A stretch of DNA of 64,000 nt from CAWAPD01 sp963783865 (GCA_963783865.1 CAWAPD010000003.1:372001-436000); one strand, 5' to 3'. Shown: positions 1-8,775, counted from the first letter of the stretch. Numbers and translations: made by a program. The notes: generated by a model not told the origin, from the sequence alone.

Positions 1-2194
1 GCACCTTGCAGCGGGCCTTCCCGGCCAGGTAGTCGGCGGATCCGGACCAGACCACGGTGTAGCGGGTGCTTCTCTTGACCTTCACCCGGAACGAGAAGGT
101 CGCGTAGTAGTTCCTCGACGTGACCTTCTTGGTGACCACGGTCACGGGAGCCGCACTCGACCCGAGCTTCTGCCTCTCGAGTGTGACATACGTGCCGGCC
201 GCGTCCCACGCGTAGAGCCAGCCGCGCAGCTTGATGCGCGCGCCCGAGGCGGCGATCCGCGGACCCGTCAGGTGGATCCTCGGCGTTTCCTTGTAGACGT
301 AGCCACGCATGACCGTGTCGGGCACGCTCGTGGTCGTCGTCGGGGCCGTGGTCGCGCCCTCGGCTGACGAGTCGTAGCCATCGGGCCGGAACGTGACCTG
401 GAGGTCGGTGTTGTGGCTCCACGTCCCGATCTTGGCCGCGAGGTCGGCGACCGACGGTGGCGTGGGATAGGTGGTCGGCGTCGGCGTGACGACCGGCTTC
501 GGGATGCCCGACGACGCCGCGAGCGCCGCCGTCCTGGTCGCGGCGTCCTTGGCCGCGGTGTAGCCGAAGTACATGTTGTACCAGTAGTAGCTCCAGTCGC
601 CGCCCTCGACGAACAGCGTGCCCCTGGCCCTGGTCCCCGCGGGGATCGTCAGGGTCGAGGTCAGGGTCTCCGTGCTGGAGCTGCCGTAGCGGCGGATGAT
701 CGTCTGTACGGTGTTGTCGCCGACCTTGAGGCCGCCCGGCACCTGGATGTCGACGATGTTCGCCCAGTGGTGCACCGGCGACAGCGTCGCGGTCAAGTCG
801 ACGCTGACGAGCGTCGCCGGCGAGACGCCGTTCGGGTTCGACAGCAGGTACTCCATGATCGAGTAGACGTCGTCCACGGCCTCGTAGCCGACGTCCCAAT
901 CGTCGTCGTACTTGTCGCTGCGCGCGACCGGGATGTCCTGGGTGCCGTCGTTCACGACGATCGTCTCGGTCACATCGGCGCTCCCGGAGAACTCCCAGGC
1001 GTCCATCGCCCGGTAGATCGCGAAGTAGGCCGAGTCGGGGACCAGCCAGTCCCAGTCCCAATTACCGGTCGCCCAGACGGGGATGAACGTCTGAGTACTG
1101 ACGGTGCGGCCGCTGGGCTGGATCGTGGCCGTCGCGTTGACCGTGACCAGGGCCGGCAGCGATGCGGTCGTGCCGACGATGCCCATGCCGCGGTCCTCGG
1201 TGATCGTGCCCTGCAACGGTCCCAGGGACACCATCTTGTAGGGTTCGATCGCGGAGTTCCACACGCCGCTCACCCATGCGTTGCCCATGGCGTAGGCGAC
1301 GTCGCCGTCCTGGTCGGCCGGATGACCGAAGCCCACGACCGTGTCGTCGTGGGTGTAGGTGACCGTGCCGACCCAGGCGCCCCAGTAGTCGCCGTAGGCG
1401 AGGACGGCTGCGAGCGAGGCGCCACCCTCGAGCGGCGCGCTGGGGAGAGTGGCTGAGAAGCCGCCCCCGGCGCCGGCGGGCTGGACCGTCACGCCACGCT
1501 TCTCCAGCTTGGCGGCGACGTCCCTGTAGGCCTGGCTCTGCGGCGAGAGCCCGCCGATCTCGAACAGCGCCAGCGAGTGCATCACCACGGTGCGTGGATG
1601 GGTCGCCAGGATGTGTCTGGCGGCGCTCCGCGACGTGGCGTAGGCGACGCTGTCGACTGAGGCTCCGGACACGCGCACCGGCGCGGCGAGCTTGGCGACG
1701 CTGCCGGACACCCGCTGGTACGTCCCCTCCATCGTCGTCATCGACTCGACCGGCGTGGCCAGGCCCATGCCGTTGGTGGTGAACCAGTCGCCGTACGAGA
1801 CCGCGCCGACGAGGTAGTCGTCGCCGGCGACGTTGACGTAGACGGGGCTCCCGCTCATGCCGTCGGCGATGCCGCCGATCTGGGCGATGTCGGGGCCGCT
1901 CGCCTCGAACAGGATGGCGGGCGAGCCGTCCTCGAAGAAGCCGTCGACCAGACCGAGCACCTGGACCGGGATCGTGCTGATCGAATAGCCGTTGAGGACG
2001 GTCTTGAAGTGACCGGTGAGCGGGCCCCCGCCGAGGTCCGCGCGGAGCTGGTCGATCGTCAGCGCGGGCTCGGTCGGGCCGGGCGACGGCGACGGCGCTG
2101 CGGCGGCCGGGCCGGCGAGCGCGAGAGCGCTCAGCAGCACGGCCGCGAACAGCGCCAGCGCGAAGGCACGCCGGCCTGTCGACAGGTGGTTCAT
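1..2194 (-). CDS. Secreted SpoIVB-type (S55) peptidase-like protein, C-terminus outside window
   Basis: Open from ATG at 2194 to the window edge (731 codons seen, no stop), preceded by an AAAGGGG ribosome site. Residues about 8-33 form a signal peptide ending in an Ala/Pro-rich stretch. Residues 112-117 read GMSGSP, the serine motif of SpoIVB-like S55 peptidases, so Ser114 is the probable nucleophile; a GFGHP motif about 200 residues later is also typical of this group. The C-terminal part is Thr/Val-rich and ends in a beta-sandwich-like segment, as in extracellular actinobacterial proteins. SpoIVB in Bacillus is a sporulation signalling protease, but no other sporulation gene is seen here, so a cell-envelope or secreted protease role is only inferred. 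Confidence 0.8.
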   Translation of the reverse strand, partial: MNHLSTGRRAFALALFAAVLLSALALAGPAAAAPSPSPGPTEPALTIDQLRADLGGGPLTGHFKTVLNGYSISTIPVQVLGLVDGFFEDGSPAILFEASGPDIAQIGGIADGMSGSPVYVNVAGDDYLVGAVSYGDWFTTNGMGLATPVESMTTMEGTYQRVSGSVAKLAAPVRVSGASVDSVAYATSRSAARHILATHPRTVVMHSLALFEIGGLSPQSQAYRDVAAKLEKRGVTVQPAGAGGGFSATLPSAPLEGGASLAAVLAYGDYWGAWVGTVTYTHDDTVVGFGHPADQDGDVAYAMGNAWVSGVWNSAIEPYKMVSLGPLQGTITEDRGMGIVGTTASLPALVTVNATATIQPSGRTVSTQTFIPVWATGNWDWDWLVPDSAYFAIYRAMDAWEFSGSADVTETIVVNDGTQDIPVARSDKYDDDWDVGYEAVDDVYSIMEYLLSNPNGVSPATLVSVDLTATLSPVHHWANIVDIQVPGGLKVGDNTVQTIIRRYGSSSTETLTSTLTIPAGTRARGTLFVEGGDWSYYWYNMYFGYTAAKDAATRTAALAASSGIPKPVVTPTPTTYPTPPSVADLAAKIGTWSHNTDLQVTFRPDGYDSSAEGATTAPTTTTSVPDTVMRGYVYKETPRIHLTGPRIAASGARIKLRGWLYAWDAAGTYVTLERQKLGSSAAPVTVVTKKVTSRNYYATFSFRVKVKRSTRYTVVWSGSADYLAGKARCKV

Positions 2195-2431
2195 GGACGA
2201 CCCCTTTCACGACGGCGCCTGGTGAGGCGGACTAAGACGAGAGTAGCACCTGATTACGATAAAACTAGAGAAGTGAGCGGCCCGCTGCTCGAAAGGCGGG
2301 AGACGATCCACGGGACACGGTCCGCGCGGCCGGCAGGGACCATCACGGACGCTCGGTCGACATCACCCCCCCTTGGTCGTTGCCCCTTAGACGCCCGGGA
2401 GGGTGGAAGAGTTCGCGGACGGGGGTCGGAG
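2195..2431. other. Intergenic region upstream of the S55 gene
   Basis: This gap lies between the S55 start and the hairpin that follows the methyltransferase gene. The only AT-rich patch is around 2245-2275 and probably holds the leftward promoter of the S55 gene, but no clear -35/-10 pair can be assigned. No convincing coding sequence or structured RNA is seen. Confidence 0.4.
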
Positions 2432-2470
2432 AGGGGGCGCGCCGGCGCCGCCGGCGCCGGCGCGCCCCCT
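2432..2470 (-). terminator. GC-rich hairpin after the methyltransferase gene
   Basis: Perfect inverted repeat with 18-bp arms (2432-2449 and 2453-2470) and a 3-base loop, one base past the methyltransferase stop. It has a G-rich 5' arm and no T-tract. It probably ends or stabilises the leftward transcript. Confidence 0.6.
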
Positions 2471-2471
2471 C

Positions 2472-3281
2472 CTACAGCGTCGCCATGATGGAGAACGACA
2501 GCGGGAACGTTTCTTCGTGGCCGCGCACGCGCAGCAGGCCGTCGGCGCCGGCGACCAGGCACTTCATGCGCAGCCCGCGCGTGTAGGGGAACTCGTGCAC
2601 GAACCGCACGACGAGGCCGGCGTCGGCCAGCGCGCTCACGACGTCGCCGATGGTGTGCTGCCACTCGTAGGAGACGGTCGCCTCGGTGGCCGCCTCGGGC
2701 TCGGCGTAGGTGCCGGGCGAGTCGAACCGCTCCGGTTCGTCGGTGTGGAAGTAGGACAGGGCGCTGAAGCGCGGCTCGTGGTGCTCGTCGTCCAGGGTGA
2801 GCGCGACCGGATGGAACTCGGCCATGTAGAAGACGCCGCCCGGGCGCAGGAAGTGGGCGACCACCTCGGCCCACCGGCCGAGGTCGCGCAGCCACATGAT
2901 GGCGCCCCACGAGGTGAAGACGATGTCGAACCGCCGGTCGAGCACCGAGGGGAGGTCCTCGACCGTGCTCTCGACGAAGGTCGCCGGCAGACCCGTCTCG
3001 GCGGCCAGGGACCGGGCCACCGCGACCGCCCTGGGCGAGAAGTCGGCCCCGGTCACACTGGCGCCGAGACGAGCCCACGAGAGCGTGTCGAGGCCGAGGT
3101 GGCACTGGAGGTGCAGCAGCTCCTTGCCGGCCACCTGGGGCCCCAGCTCGTCGAGCTCGATCGGCAGCAGCGTGCTCGCGCCGGCCTTGAAGCCGTCGAC
3201 GTCGTAGAAGCCGGAGCGCTCGTGGACGTCGGCCCACTCGTTCCACAGGTTGAGGTTGGCGCGTGTGTACTCGTCGAGCAT
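2472..3281 (-). CDS. Class I SAM-dependent methyltransferase
   Basis: 269 residues. The start at 3281 is chosen because GGAGG sits seven bases upstream; the longer open frame would begin in non-coding sequence. A Rossmann SAM-binding fold shows as LLHLQCHLGLDTLSWARLG (motif I with Asp), SVTGADFSPRAV (acidic residue at the end of strand 2) and FDIVFTSWG (motif IV). The family methylates small molecules, and the substrate cannot be read from sequence. It is a single-gene unit, with a hairpin directly after the stop and another upstream that closes the next gene. It resembles uncharacterised actinobacterial type 11/12 methyltransferases of about 270 residues. Confidence 0.85.
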   Translation of the reverse strand: MLDEYTRANLNLWNEWADVHERSGFYDVDGFKAGASTLLPIELDELGPQVAGKELLHLQCHLGLDTLSWARLGASVTGADFSPRAVAVARSLAAETGLPATFVESTVEDLPSVLDRRFDIVFTSWGAIMWLRDLGRWAEVVAHFLRPGGVFYMAEFHPVALTLDDEHHEPRFSALSYFHTDEPERFDSPGTYAEPEAATEATVSYEWQHTIGDVVSALADAGLVVRFVHEFPYTRGLRMKCLVAGADGLLRVRGHEETFPLSFSIMATL

Positions 3282-3339
3282 CGGGCCTCCTTCACCGCCT
3301 GCGCGCGGGGCCGCGCGGCCGCACATGGGCGGATGATAC

Positions 3340-3384
3340 GGGCGCGCGGGGGGCGGCGCCAGCGGCGCCGCCCCCCGCGCGCCC
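3340..3384 (-). terminator. GC hairpin after the 65-aa gene
   Basis: Perfect 21-bp arms (3340-3360 and 3364-3384) with a 3-base loop, 13 bases past the stop of the small leftward gene. No T-tract. Confidence 0.6.
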
Positions 3385-3397
3385 TTCTCGCGGCGCC

Positions 3398-3595
3398 CTA
3401 CACCTCGTAAGCGACGACGCGGACGAGCCCGATCGTCTCGCCGCCGTCGCCGGCCGTCGTGGCGTCGGAGATCGAGTACACGGCGGCCGCCTTCTCGTCG
3501 GCGAGGAAGCCTACGACCTGGGCGTCGAGCCCCTCGAGCTCGCGAGCGGCCTCGAAGATCCGGATCGGCGTGGCGAACGTCTTCACCTTGATCAT
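3398..3595 (-). CDS. Hypothetical 65-residue protein
   Basis: Starts at the internal ATG 3595 with a GGGGA ribosome site; the longer frame adds an implausible leader. The sequence is acidic, without Cys, membrane segment or signal peptide, and has an alternating strand/helix pattern (IKVKTFATPIRIFEAARELEG, then AQVVGFLADEKAAAVYSISDA). I do not recognise the family. It is transcribed away from the winged-helix regulator at 3714 across a 118-bp divergent region that contains a dyad, so it is a likely target of that regulator. A strong hairpin follows the stop. Confidence 0.6.
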   Translation of the reverse strand: MIKVKTFATPIRIFEAARELEGLDAQVVGFLADEKAAAVYSISDATTAGDGGETIGLVRVVAYEV

Positions 3596-3670
3596 GTCGT
3601 CCCCTTCGTCGCTGTGGGCTGCGTCAGCGCACACCTACCCGTTGTCAGCCCAGGTCACGCGCAAGCTTGT

Positions 3671-3686
3671 GTGCGTCTGTACGCAC
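3671..3686. promoter_or_regulatory. Dyad operator in the -35 region of the regulator gene
   Basis: Perfect inverted repeat GTGCGT-N4-ACGCAC in the divergent gap between the 65-aa gene and the winged-helix regulator, about 12-28 bases upstream of the regulator -10 element. Size and position suit a dimeric winged-helix repressor controlling itself and the divergent gene. Binding is inferred. Confidence 0.45.
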
Positions 3687-3698
3687 GATGGTCCTCGG

Positions 3699-3704
3699 TA
3701 TAGA
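3699..3704 (+). promoter_or_regulatory. -10 element TATAGA, probably leaderless
   Basis: TATAGA ends nine bases before the ATG of the regulator. Transcription would start at or next to the start codon, giving a leaderless mRNA. The adjacent dyad occupies the -35 zone. Confidence 0.4.
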
Positions 3705-3713
3705 GTCGCGTCT

Positions 3714-4403
3714 ATGACCGAGGAGTCGGATTTCTCACGCTTGGGGAAGCTCGGGGCGGCACTGGGGGACGCGACGCGTTTCTCAATCTTCCGCTTCGTC
3801 GTCGAGTCGCCGCGACCGGTGTCGGCCGGCGAGACGGCCGGCCACTTCGGCCTGCACCGGACCGTCGCCCGCTCCCACCTCGAGAAGCTGGCCGAGGCCG
3901 GCCTGCTGTCGCTCGCGACGCGTCGCAACGCCGGCGGCGGGCGTCCCGCCAAGGTCTACTCGCCGTCGCCGGGACGGCTCGACATCCAGCTGCCGCCGCG
4001 CCGCTACGAGGCGCTGTCGGCCATGCTCATCCGCATGGTCGCCCAGATGAACGGCACCGCCGAGGCGCTGGCCCGCGACGTCGGCTTCGACTTCGGGCGC
4101 GACGCGGCCGCCACCCTGCCACCGCACGATGGGTCTCGCCCGCATCCGGACCTGTCGACGATCATGGAGTACCTCGAGGCGAACGGCTACCAGCCCACGC
4201 TGGTCGATGCCGGACCCCGGCGGGTGGTGATCGACGTCGGCAATTGCGCCTTCCGCGAGGTCGCCGAGGCGGCGCCCGAGGTGGTGTGCGGTCTCAGCTC
4301 CGGCCTGTTGTGCGGGCTGTTCGACGTGCCACCAGAACGCCACAAGCACGCACTGTCGATCCTGCGCGGCGACGCCACCTGCCGGCACGAGTTCCGGCTC
4401 TGA
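3714..4403 (+). CDS. Winged-helix regulator with SufR-like cysteine domain
   Basis: 229 residues. Residues about 8-95 are an ArsR/DeoR-type winged helix (GDATRFSIFRFVVE, then HLEKLAEAGLL and a GRPAKVY wing). The C-terminal half ends in a Cys-bearing block: NCAF near residue 179, VVC about 14 residues later, LLC, and DATCRHEF near the end. This spacing resembles the C-terminal metal/Fe-S ligand region of SufR-like regulators, so redox or Fe-S sensing is likely. It faces the amine-oxidase operon tail to tail (6-bp gap), and the divergent gap carries a GTGCGT dyad. No suf genes are in the window, so its regulon is unknown. Confidence 0.75.
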   Translation: MTEESDFSRLGKLGAALGDATRFSIFRFVVESPRPVSAGETAGHFGLHRTVARSHLEKLAEAGLLSLATRRNAGGGRPAKVYSPSPGRLDIQLPPRRYEALSAMLIRMVAQMNGTAEALARDVGFDFGRDAAATLPPHDGSRPHPDLSTIMEYLEANGYQPTLVDAGPRRVVIDVGNCAFREVAEAAPEVVCGLSSGLLCGLFDVPPERHKHALSILRGDATCRHEFRL

Positions 4404-4409
4404 GCCGGC

Positions 4410-5798
4410 CTACAGCCGCGACAGGCCCGGCAGCCCCGCCGTCAGCACCTTCTCGTTGAACGCGTCCTCGGCGCGCAGGTACTCGCGCAGCGTGTACTTG
4501 GCCGCGGTGGCCAGCGGTTCGGCCGGCCAGGGCACGACCCGCCGGTTGACGAACGGGCAGTCCTCGATCAGGTCCGCGTCGCGGCCGAGCAGCAGCCCCG
4601 CGAGCACCTGCCCGTTGCGGTAGCTCATCGACACGCCGTGGCCGATGCAGCCGAGGCTGTAGACGGCGCGGCCGGGCAGGCCGACGCTCCCCATGGCTGG
4701 GGTCAGGTCCATCGTCACCGAGAACGGTCCGCCCCAGCGGTGCGTGACGCGGACGTCGGACAGATGCGGCCACAGCCAGTGGATGTGGTCCTCGAGGTGG
4801 CGCCAGGCGCTCTCGTCGGAGTCGGCGTCGAGCGACACGCCGGGCGTGAGGCCCACGGGCCCGCCACCCATCACGATCCGCCGGTCCGGTGTGAGCCGGT
4901 AGTAGTGGATGAGGTTGCGGGCGTCCTCGAGGCCCTGTTCGCCCTGCCAGCCGATCGGCGCCAGCTGCTCTTCGCTCAGCGGTTCGGTGGCGACCATGTA
5001 GGTGAACGCCGGGACCTGCTTGCGGGCGAGGTCGGGGAAGAGATGCGAGTACGCGTTGGTGCAGAAGGCGATCTTGGCGGCCGAGACCGAGCCCGCCGGC
5101 GTGAGCAGGCGGAACCCGCCGGCCGGAGCGCCGTAGGCCTCGGTCGAGGCGATCGCCAGCACCGGGGTGTTCTCGCAGACCTCGACGCCGAGGCCGAGCG
5201 CCACACGGCGCTCCTCGCGCACCAGCTTCGCCGGGTCGACCAGCAGCAGCCGCGGCTCCCACATCGCGCCCAGGTAGCGCTCGGAGCTCACCATCGCGCG
5301 CGTCTCGTCGGCGTCGATCCAGTCGATGCCCTCGAACCCCAGCGACTTCATCAGCTCGACCTGCTTCTGCAGGCGCTTGACGTACGACGGCGTGGTGGCG
5401 ACGCGCAGGAACCCGGGGCGGACCTTGTCGCAGGCCAGCCCTTCGTCGTCGATGAACGCCTCGAGCGTGTCGACGCAGCCCTCCATGTAGGAGTGCGCCC
5501 GCTGCAGGAACTTCTTGCCCCGCAGCATGGCGGTCGTGGCGAAGCCGAGGCCGACGACGGTCATCGCGAACGAGCCGTTGCGGCCGCTGGCGCCGTAGCC
5601 GACGGTCATCGCCTCGAGCACGGCGACACTCAGCGCGGGGTCGGCCTTCTTGAGGGCGATGGCCGTGGACAGGCCGGTGAAGCCGCCGCCGACCACGGCG
5701 ACGTCGACCTCGAGCTGACCCTCGAGCGCGGGCCGGGGCTCGTAGTCGCCGTAGGCGTCGAGCCAGAGAGACAAGGGGGAATCGGGCAGCACGCTCAT
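4410..5798 (-). CDS. FAD-dependent amine oxidoreductase (DadA/PuuB family)
   Basis: 462 residues. The ATG at 5798 overlaps the SDR stop by four bases (ATGA), so the two are translationally coupled. VVGGGFTGLSTAIAL near residue 35 is the FAD-binding dinucleotide fold of the DAO family; GYGASGRNGSF near 70 is typical of gamma-glutamylputrescine oxidase-like members, and the GCIGHGVSMSYRNGQ segment near 405 closes the FAD site. Such enzymes oxidise amines or N-substituted amino acids to the aldehyde or oxoacid with release of amine and H2O2 or reduced acceptor. With the neighbouring SDR and ALDH it probably performs amine (polyamine or amino acid) breakdown. The exact substrate is unknown. Confidence 0.8.
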   Translation of the reverse strand: MSVLPDSPLSLWLDAYGDYEPRPALEGQLEVDVAVVGGGFTGLSTAIALKKADPALSVAVLEAMTVGYGASGRNGSFAMTVVGLGFATTAMLRGKKFLQRAHSYMEGCVDTLEAFIDDEGLACDKVRPGFLRVATTPSYVKRLQKQVELMKSLGFEGIDWIDADETRAMVSSERYLGAMWEPRLLLVDPAKLVREERRVALGLGVEVCENTPVLAIASTEAYGAPAGGFRLLTPAGSVSAAKIAFCTNAYSHLFPDLARKQVPAFTYMVATEPLSEEQLAPIGWQGEQGLEDARNLIHYYRLTPDRRIVMGGGPVGLTPGVSLDADSDESAWRHLEDHIHWLWPHLSDVRVTHRWGGPFSVTMDLTPAMGSVGLPGRAVYSLGCIGHGVSMSYRNGQVLAGLLLGRDADLIEDCPFVNRRVVPWPAEPLATAAKYTLREYLRAEDAFNEKVLTAGLPGLSRL

Positions 5799-6661
5799 GA
5801 TGCGGCTCCTTGGGGAGAGGAGGCGGCGGCCGGCGAGTCCTCGCCGACCGCCGCCCGGCCGGCGAAGTCGTCCATGCAGGCGTTGACGCCGAACAGGTCG
5901 GCGACGAGGTCGAACAGGGGGGTGGGGAGCAGGCGCATCGGCGGCACCGTGTAGACCATCGGCGGCATGAACAGCCGGCGGTGGTTGAGCTGCACGGCGC
6001 GGACGATGCGGGCGGCCACCTTCTCGGGCTTGAGGATCGGCAGCAGCAGGGGGATGCGCGTCTTCACGCCGGCGAACATGCCGGTGTCGATGTAGAAGGG
6101 GCAGACGATCGTCGTGCGCACGCCGGGCGCGCTGCGCCGCAGCTCCTGGCGCAGCGCCTCGTCGAAGCCGAAAGCGGCGAACTTGCTGGCCGCGTAGTCG
6201 GTCTCTCGGGGCGTGCCGATCAGGCCCGCGGCCGAGGCCACGGTGACGACGTGGCCGCTGCCGCGGGCGACCATCGCCGGCAGGAACGCCCCGGTCGTCC
6301 AGAACAGCGACAGCGTGTTGACCCGGAAGGTGCGCTCGATCTCGTCGGGCGTGAGGTCGACGAACCGCTTGCCGGTCACGACGCCGGCGTTGTTCACGAG
6401 GATGTCGACCGGGCCGGCGGCCCGCACGGTCTGCGCTGCGACGTCGGCGACCGCCTCGCGGTCGCCGACGTCGCAGACGAACCCGTGCGCCGCGCCGGCC
6501 CCCGCGCCGGCCAGCTCCTCGACGACCCGTTCCAGGGCGGCTCCGTCGATGTCCCAAGCGCAGACGGTCGCGCCCCTGGCGGCCATCCCCAGGGCGACGA
6601 GGCGGCCGATGCCGCCCCCCGCGCCGGTCACGACGACGGTCCTGCCGGCGATGGTGGTCAT
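5795..6661 (-). CDS. Short-chain dehydrogenase/reductase
   Basis: 288 residues, classical SDR: TGAGGGIG near residue 12 binds NAD(P), NNAG near 91, the catalytic Ser lies in VASAAG and YAASK supplies Tyr and Lys near 156-160. Asp38-type acidic residues after the second strand (AWDIDG) favour NAD(H) over NADP(H). The C-terminal tail with hydrophobic PLLLPILKP and a Met/Pro-rich segment resembles SDR16C/DHRS3-like enzymes that act on lipophilic alcohols or aldehydes. It lies 10 bp after the ALDH gene and overlaps the oxidoreductase gene, so it is the middle gene of a three-gene operon. Confidence 0.85.
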   Translation of the reverse strand: MTTIAGRTVVVTGAGGGIGRLVALGMAARGATVCAWDIDGAALERVVEELAGAGAGAAHGFVCDVGDREAVADVAAQTVRAAGPVDILVNNAGVVTGKRFVDLTPDEIERTFRVNTLSLFWTTGAFLPAMVARGSGHVVTVASAAGLIGTPRETDYAASKFAAFGFDEALRQELRRSAPGVRTTIVCPFYIDTGMFAGVKTRIPLLLPILKPEKVAARIVRAVQLNHRRLFMPPMVYTVPPMRLLPTPLFDLVADLFGVNACMDDFAGRAAVGEDSPAAASSPQGAAS

Positions 6662-6671
6662 GCGAGCCTCC

Positions 6672-8300
6672 CTACTTGATGACCGGGTGGAGGTACTTCA
6701 TCAGCTTGATCAGCGGCGTCATCACCTGCACGTAGCGGTCGTTGTCGAGGAACGGGATGCGGTCGATGGGATTGAGGCGCTCGACCGCGATCGCCTGGGC
6801 CTCGGTGAAGCGCAGGATCCCGCCGCGCCCGTGCCGGCGGCCGACGCCCGACTCCTTGAAGCCCCCCATGGGGCTCATCGAGGCCCAGGTCGCCTGGTAA
6901 GGGTCGTTGATGCCCACGGTGCCGGCCTCGATGCGGGCGGCGATGGCCTTGGCGCGGCGCACGTCGCGCGACCAGACGCTGGCGTTGAGGCCGTAGGTCG
7001 TGTCGTTGACGAGCGGCAGCGCCTCGTCGACGTTGCTGAAGCGGTAGACGGAACAGACCGGCCCGAAGGTCTCGGCACGGCACAGCTCCATCTCGTCGGT
7101 CACCCCCTCGAGCAGGGTCGGCTCGTAGAAGTAGGGGCCGAGGTCGGGTCGGGGGCGGCCACCGGCGAGGACGCGGGCGCCCTTGGCGACCGCGTCCTCC
7201 ACGTGGCCGCTCACCTTGGCGAACTGCTCGGCCGAGGCCAGCGACCCCACGTCCACGCTGAGGTCGAGGGCCGGGCCGAGGCGCACCTCGCCGAGCGCCT
7301 CCGCGAGGGCCGGCACGAAACGGTCGTAGATGCCGTCCTGCACGTAGAGCCGTTCGGTCGAGATGCACAGCTGCCCGGTGCAGGCGGTGATGCCGCTCAC
7401 CAGACCGTGGACGCAGCTGAGACCCAGCGTGGTGCCGGCGACGCCGAGCCCGAAGGGCGCGTCGTCGAGCACGATCGCCGGGTTCTTGCCGCCGAGCTCC
7501 ATCGAGCAGTCGATGAGGCGCTCGGCGGCCTGCTGGGCGAGCAGCCGGCCCGTCGCCGTGCTGCCGGTGAACATGAGGTAGTCGGAGCCGGCGATCAGCT
7601 CGGGCCCGAGCTCGGCCCCGCGGCCGGTCACGACCTGCAGCACGCCGTCGGGGAGCCCGGCCTCGCGCAGCAGGCGCGCCGCCCAGAGGGCGGTGTACGG
7701 TGTCTGCGAGTCCGGCTTGACGACGACGGCGTTGCCGGCGACCAGCGCCGCCAGCGCGTCGGTCACAGCCAGCGTGAGCGGGTAGTTCCAGGGTGAGATG
7801 ACGCCGACCACGCCCTTGGGGCGGCGGTACTCGGTCGCCATGGTGAGCAGCGGGAGCGCTCCCTGGCGCAACCGGGGTTTGAGGCACCCGGCGGCGACGT
7901 GGGCGTCGTAGCGCGCGGTGATGGCGACGTCGAGGAGCTCCTCGTAGGCGTGCTTGCGCGACTTGCCCAGCTCGAGCTGGACGAGGTCGAGCCCTTCGTG
8001 GGCGTTGGCGATGACCAGGTCGTGGAACCCCAGCAGCACGGCGGCCCTGGCGTGCACGTCGGTGGCGGCCCAAGCCTGCTGGGCCACGCGGGCGCGTTCG
8101 ATCGCCGTCCCCACGTCCTCGGGAGCGCCGAGCGGGACCGTGCCCAGCACGTCGCCGGTGAACGGTGCCTCTACCTCGAGGCCGGGCCGGCCGGCGGCGC
8201 AGGCCGCCTCGTCCGCCAGGCGTCGCAGGAACCGGGTGTCGACCCGGGGGGTCCACTGCCGGTCGACGGGGACGGCTGCGTCTGTCTTCGTCTTGGCCAT
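6672..8300 (-). CDS. Aldehyde dehydrogenase, succinate-semialdehyde type
   Basis: 542 residues. NAD(P)-binding PWNYPL near residue 170 and the TGSTATGR helix, catalytic Glu in MELGGKNP, and catalytic Cys312 in TGQLCIS are all present. Length and the C-terminal extension (about 40 residues after the usual end, rich in Ile/Leu/Pro) match the GabD2-like succinic-semialdehyde dehydrogenases of actinobacteria. It oxidises an aldehyde, plausibly succinate semialdehyde, to the acid. It is the first gene of the operon with the SDR and FAD oxidoreductase; two class III aminotransferases elsewhere in the window could supply the semialdehyde. The start has an upstream GGGAGG. Confidence 0.88.
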   Translation of the reverse strand: MAKTKTDAAVPVDRQWTPRVDTRFLRRLADEAACAAGRPGLEVEAPFTGDVLGTVPLGAPEDVGTAIERARVAQQAWAATDVHARAAVLLGFHDLVIANAHEGLDLVQLELGKSRKHAYEELLDVAITARYDAHVAAGCLKPRLRQGALPLLTMATEYRRPKGVVGVISPWNYPLTLAVTDALAALVAGNAVVVKPDSQTPYTALWAARLLREAGLPDGVLQVVTGRGAELGPELIAGSDYLMFTGSTATGRLLAQQAAERLIDCSMELGGKNPAIVLDDAPFGLGVAGTTLGLSCVHGLVSGITACTGQLCISTERLYVQDGIYDRFVPALAEALGEVRLGPALDLSVDVGSLASAEQFAKVSGHVEDAVAKGARVLAGGRPRPDLGPYFYEPTLLEGVTDEMELCRAETFGPVCSVYRFSNVDEALPLVNDTTYGLNASVWSRDVRRAKAIAARIEAGTVGINDPYQATWASMSPMGGFKESGVGRRHGRGGILRFTEAQAIAVERLNPIDRIPFLDNDRYVQVMTPLIKLMKYLHPVIK

Positions 8301-8324
8301 GCTGCCTCCCTCACGTGTGTCGGG

Positions 8325-8336
8325 CTACTCTACTCC
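8325..8336 (-). promoter_or_regulatory. TAGAGT -10 element upstream of the ALDH operon
   Basis: A 12-bp element (minus strand GGAGTAGAGTAG) lies 25 bases upstream of the ALDH start, and an identical copy lies upstream of the PAS gene. TAGAGT fits an actinobacterial -10 (TAnnnT). No good -35 can be assigned. Confidence 0.35.
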
Positions 8337-8737
8337 CCCCAACCCGGCAAGGACTGGCTGCCGCTGAGCGCCCGGATCGCAGTCACGTCCTGGTTGACCT
8401 CGAGGATGCCCTTGTACGCGCCGGCGTCGTCGCGCACGGCGAAGTAGCGGGTGTGCTTGAACCGTTCGCCGTCCTGTCCCCAGCCTTCGGCCACGTCGCG
8501 CTCGCCCGCCCTGAACGCGCGCAGGATCTCTTCGAGGCCGTCGAGGCTGTTGGCCGGATGGCAGTCCCGTACGTCGCGGCCGATCCACTTGGGGTCGCAC
8601 GAGTCGTAGGTCTCGCCCGACCAGTACACGAGCACGTCGTCCTCGTCGGCGAAGCTGAGGTCGACGGGCAGGTCGCGGAGCAGGAGCCTGACCTGGTCGG
8701 CGGTCAGCGAGCCGTGCTGGATGTAGGGTGGTGTCAT
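8330..8737 (-). CDS. Single PAS-domain protein, DUF438-associated type
   Basis: 135 residues, almost entirely one PAS fold: DLSFADEDDVLVYWSGE, then IGRDVRDCHPANSLDGLEEIL, and the C-terminal strands TRYFAVRDDAGAYKGILEVNQDV. The GRDVxxCHP signature is shared with PAS modules attached to DUF438/hemerythrin-like proteins, which can bind heme or flavin. There is no output domain, so it may be a stand-alone sensor or small-ligand binder. The start has GGGAG upstream. It shares the short upstream element GGAGTAGAGTAG with the ALDH operon, whose start lies 29 bp downstream, which suggests common regulation. Confidence 0.8.
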   Translation of the reverse strand: MTPPYIQHGSLTADQVRLLLRDLPVDLSFADEDDVLVYWSGETYDSCDPKWIGRDVRDCHPANSLDGLEEILRAFRAGERDVAEGWGQDGERFKHTRYFAVRDDAGAYKGILEVNQDVTAIRALSGSQSLPGWGE

Positions 8738-8775
8738 CTGGCGTCTCCCGGGGGTCGCGTGGACTTGGCTGGTGC

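Noticed and set aside
413..2210. Long open frames on both strands (347 and 382 codons) overlapping the S55 gene
   Set aside because: Arg/Gly/Asp-biased shadows of the real leftward frame, which has a signal peptide and the GMSGSP motif.
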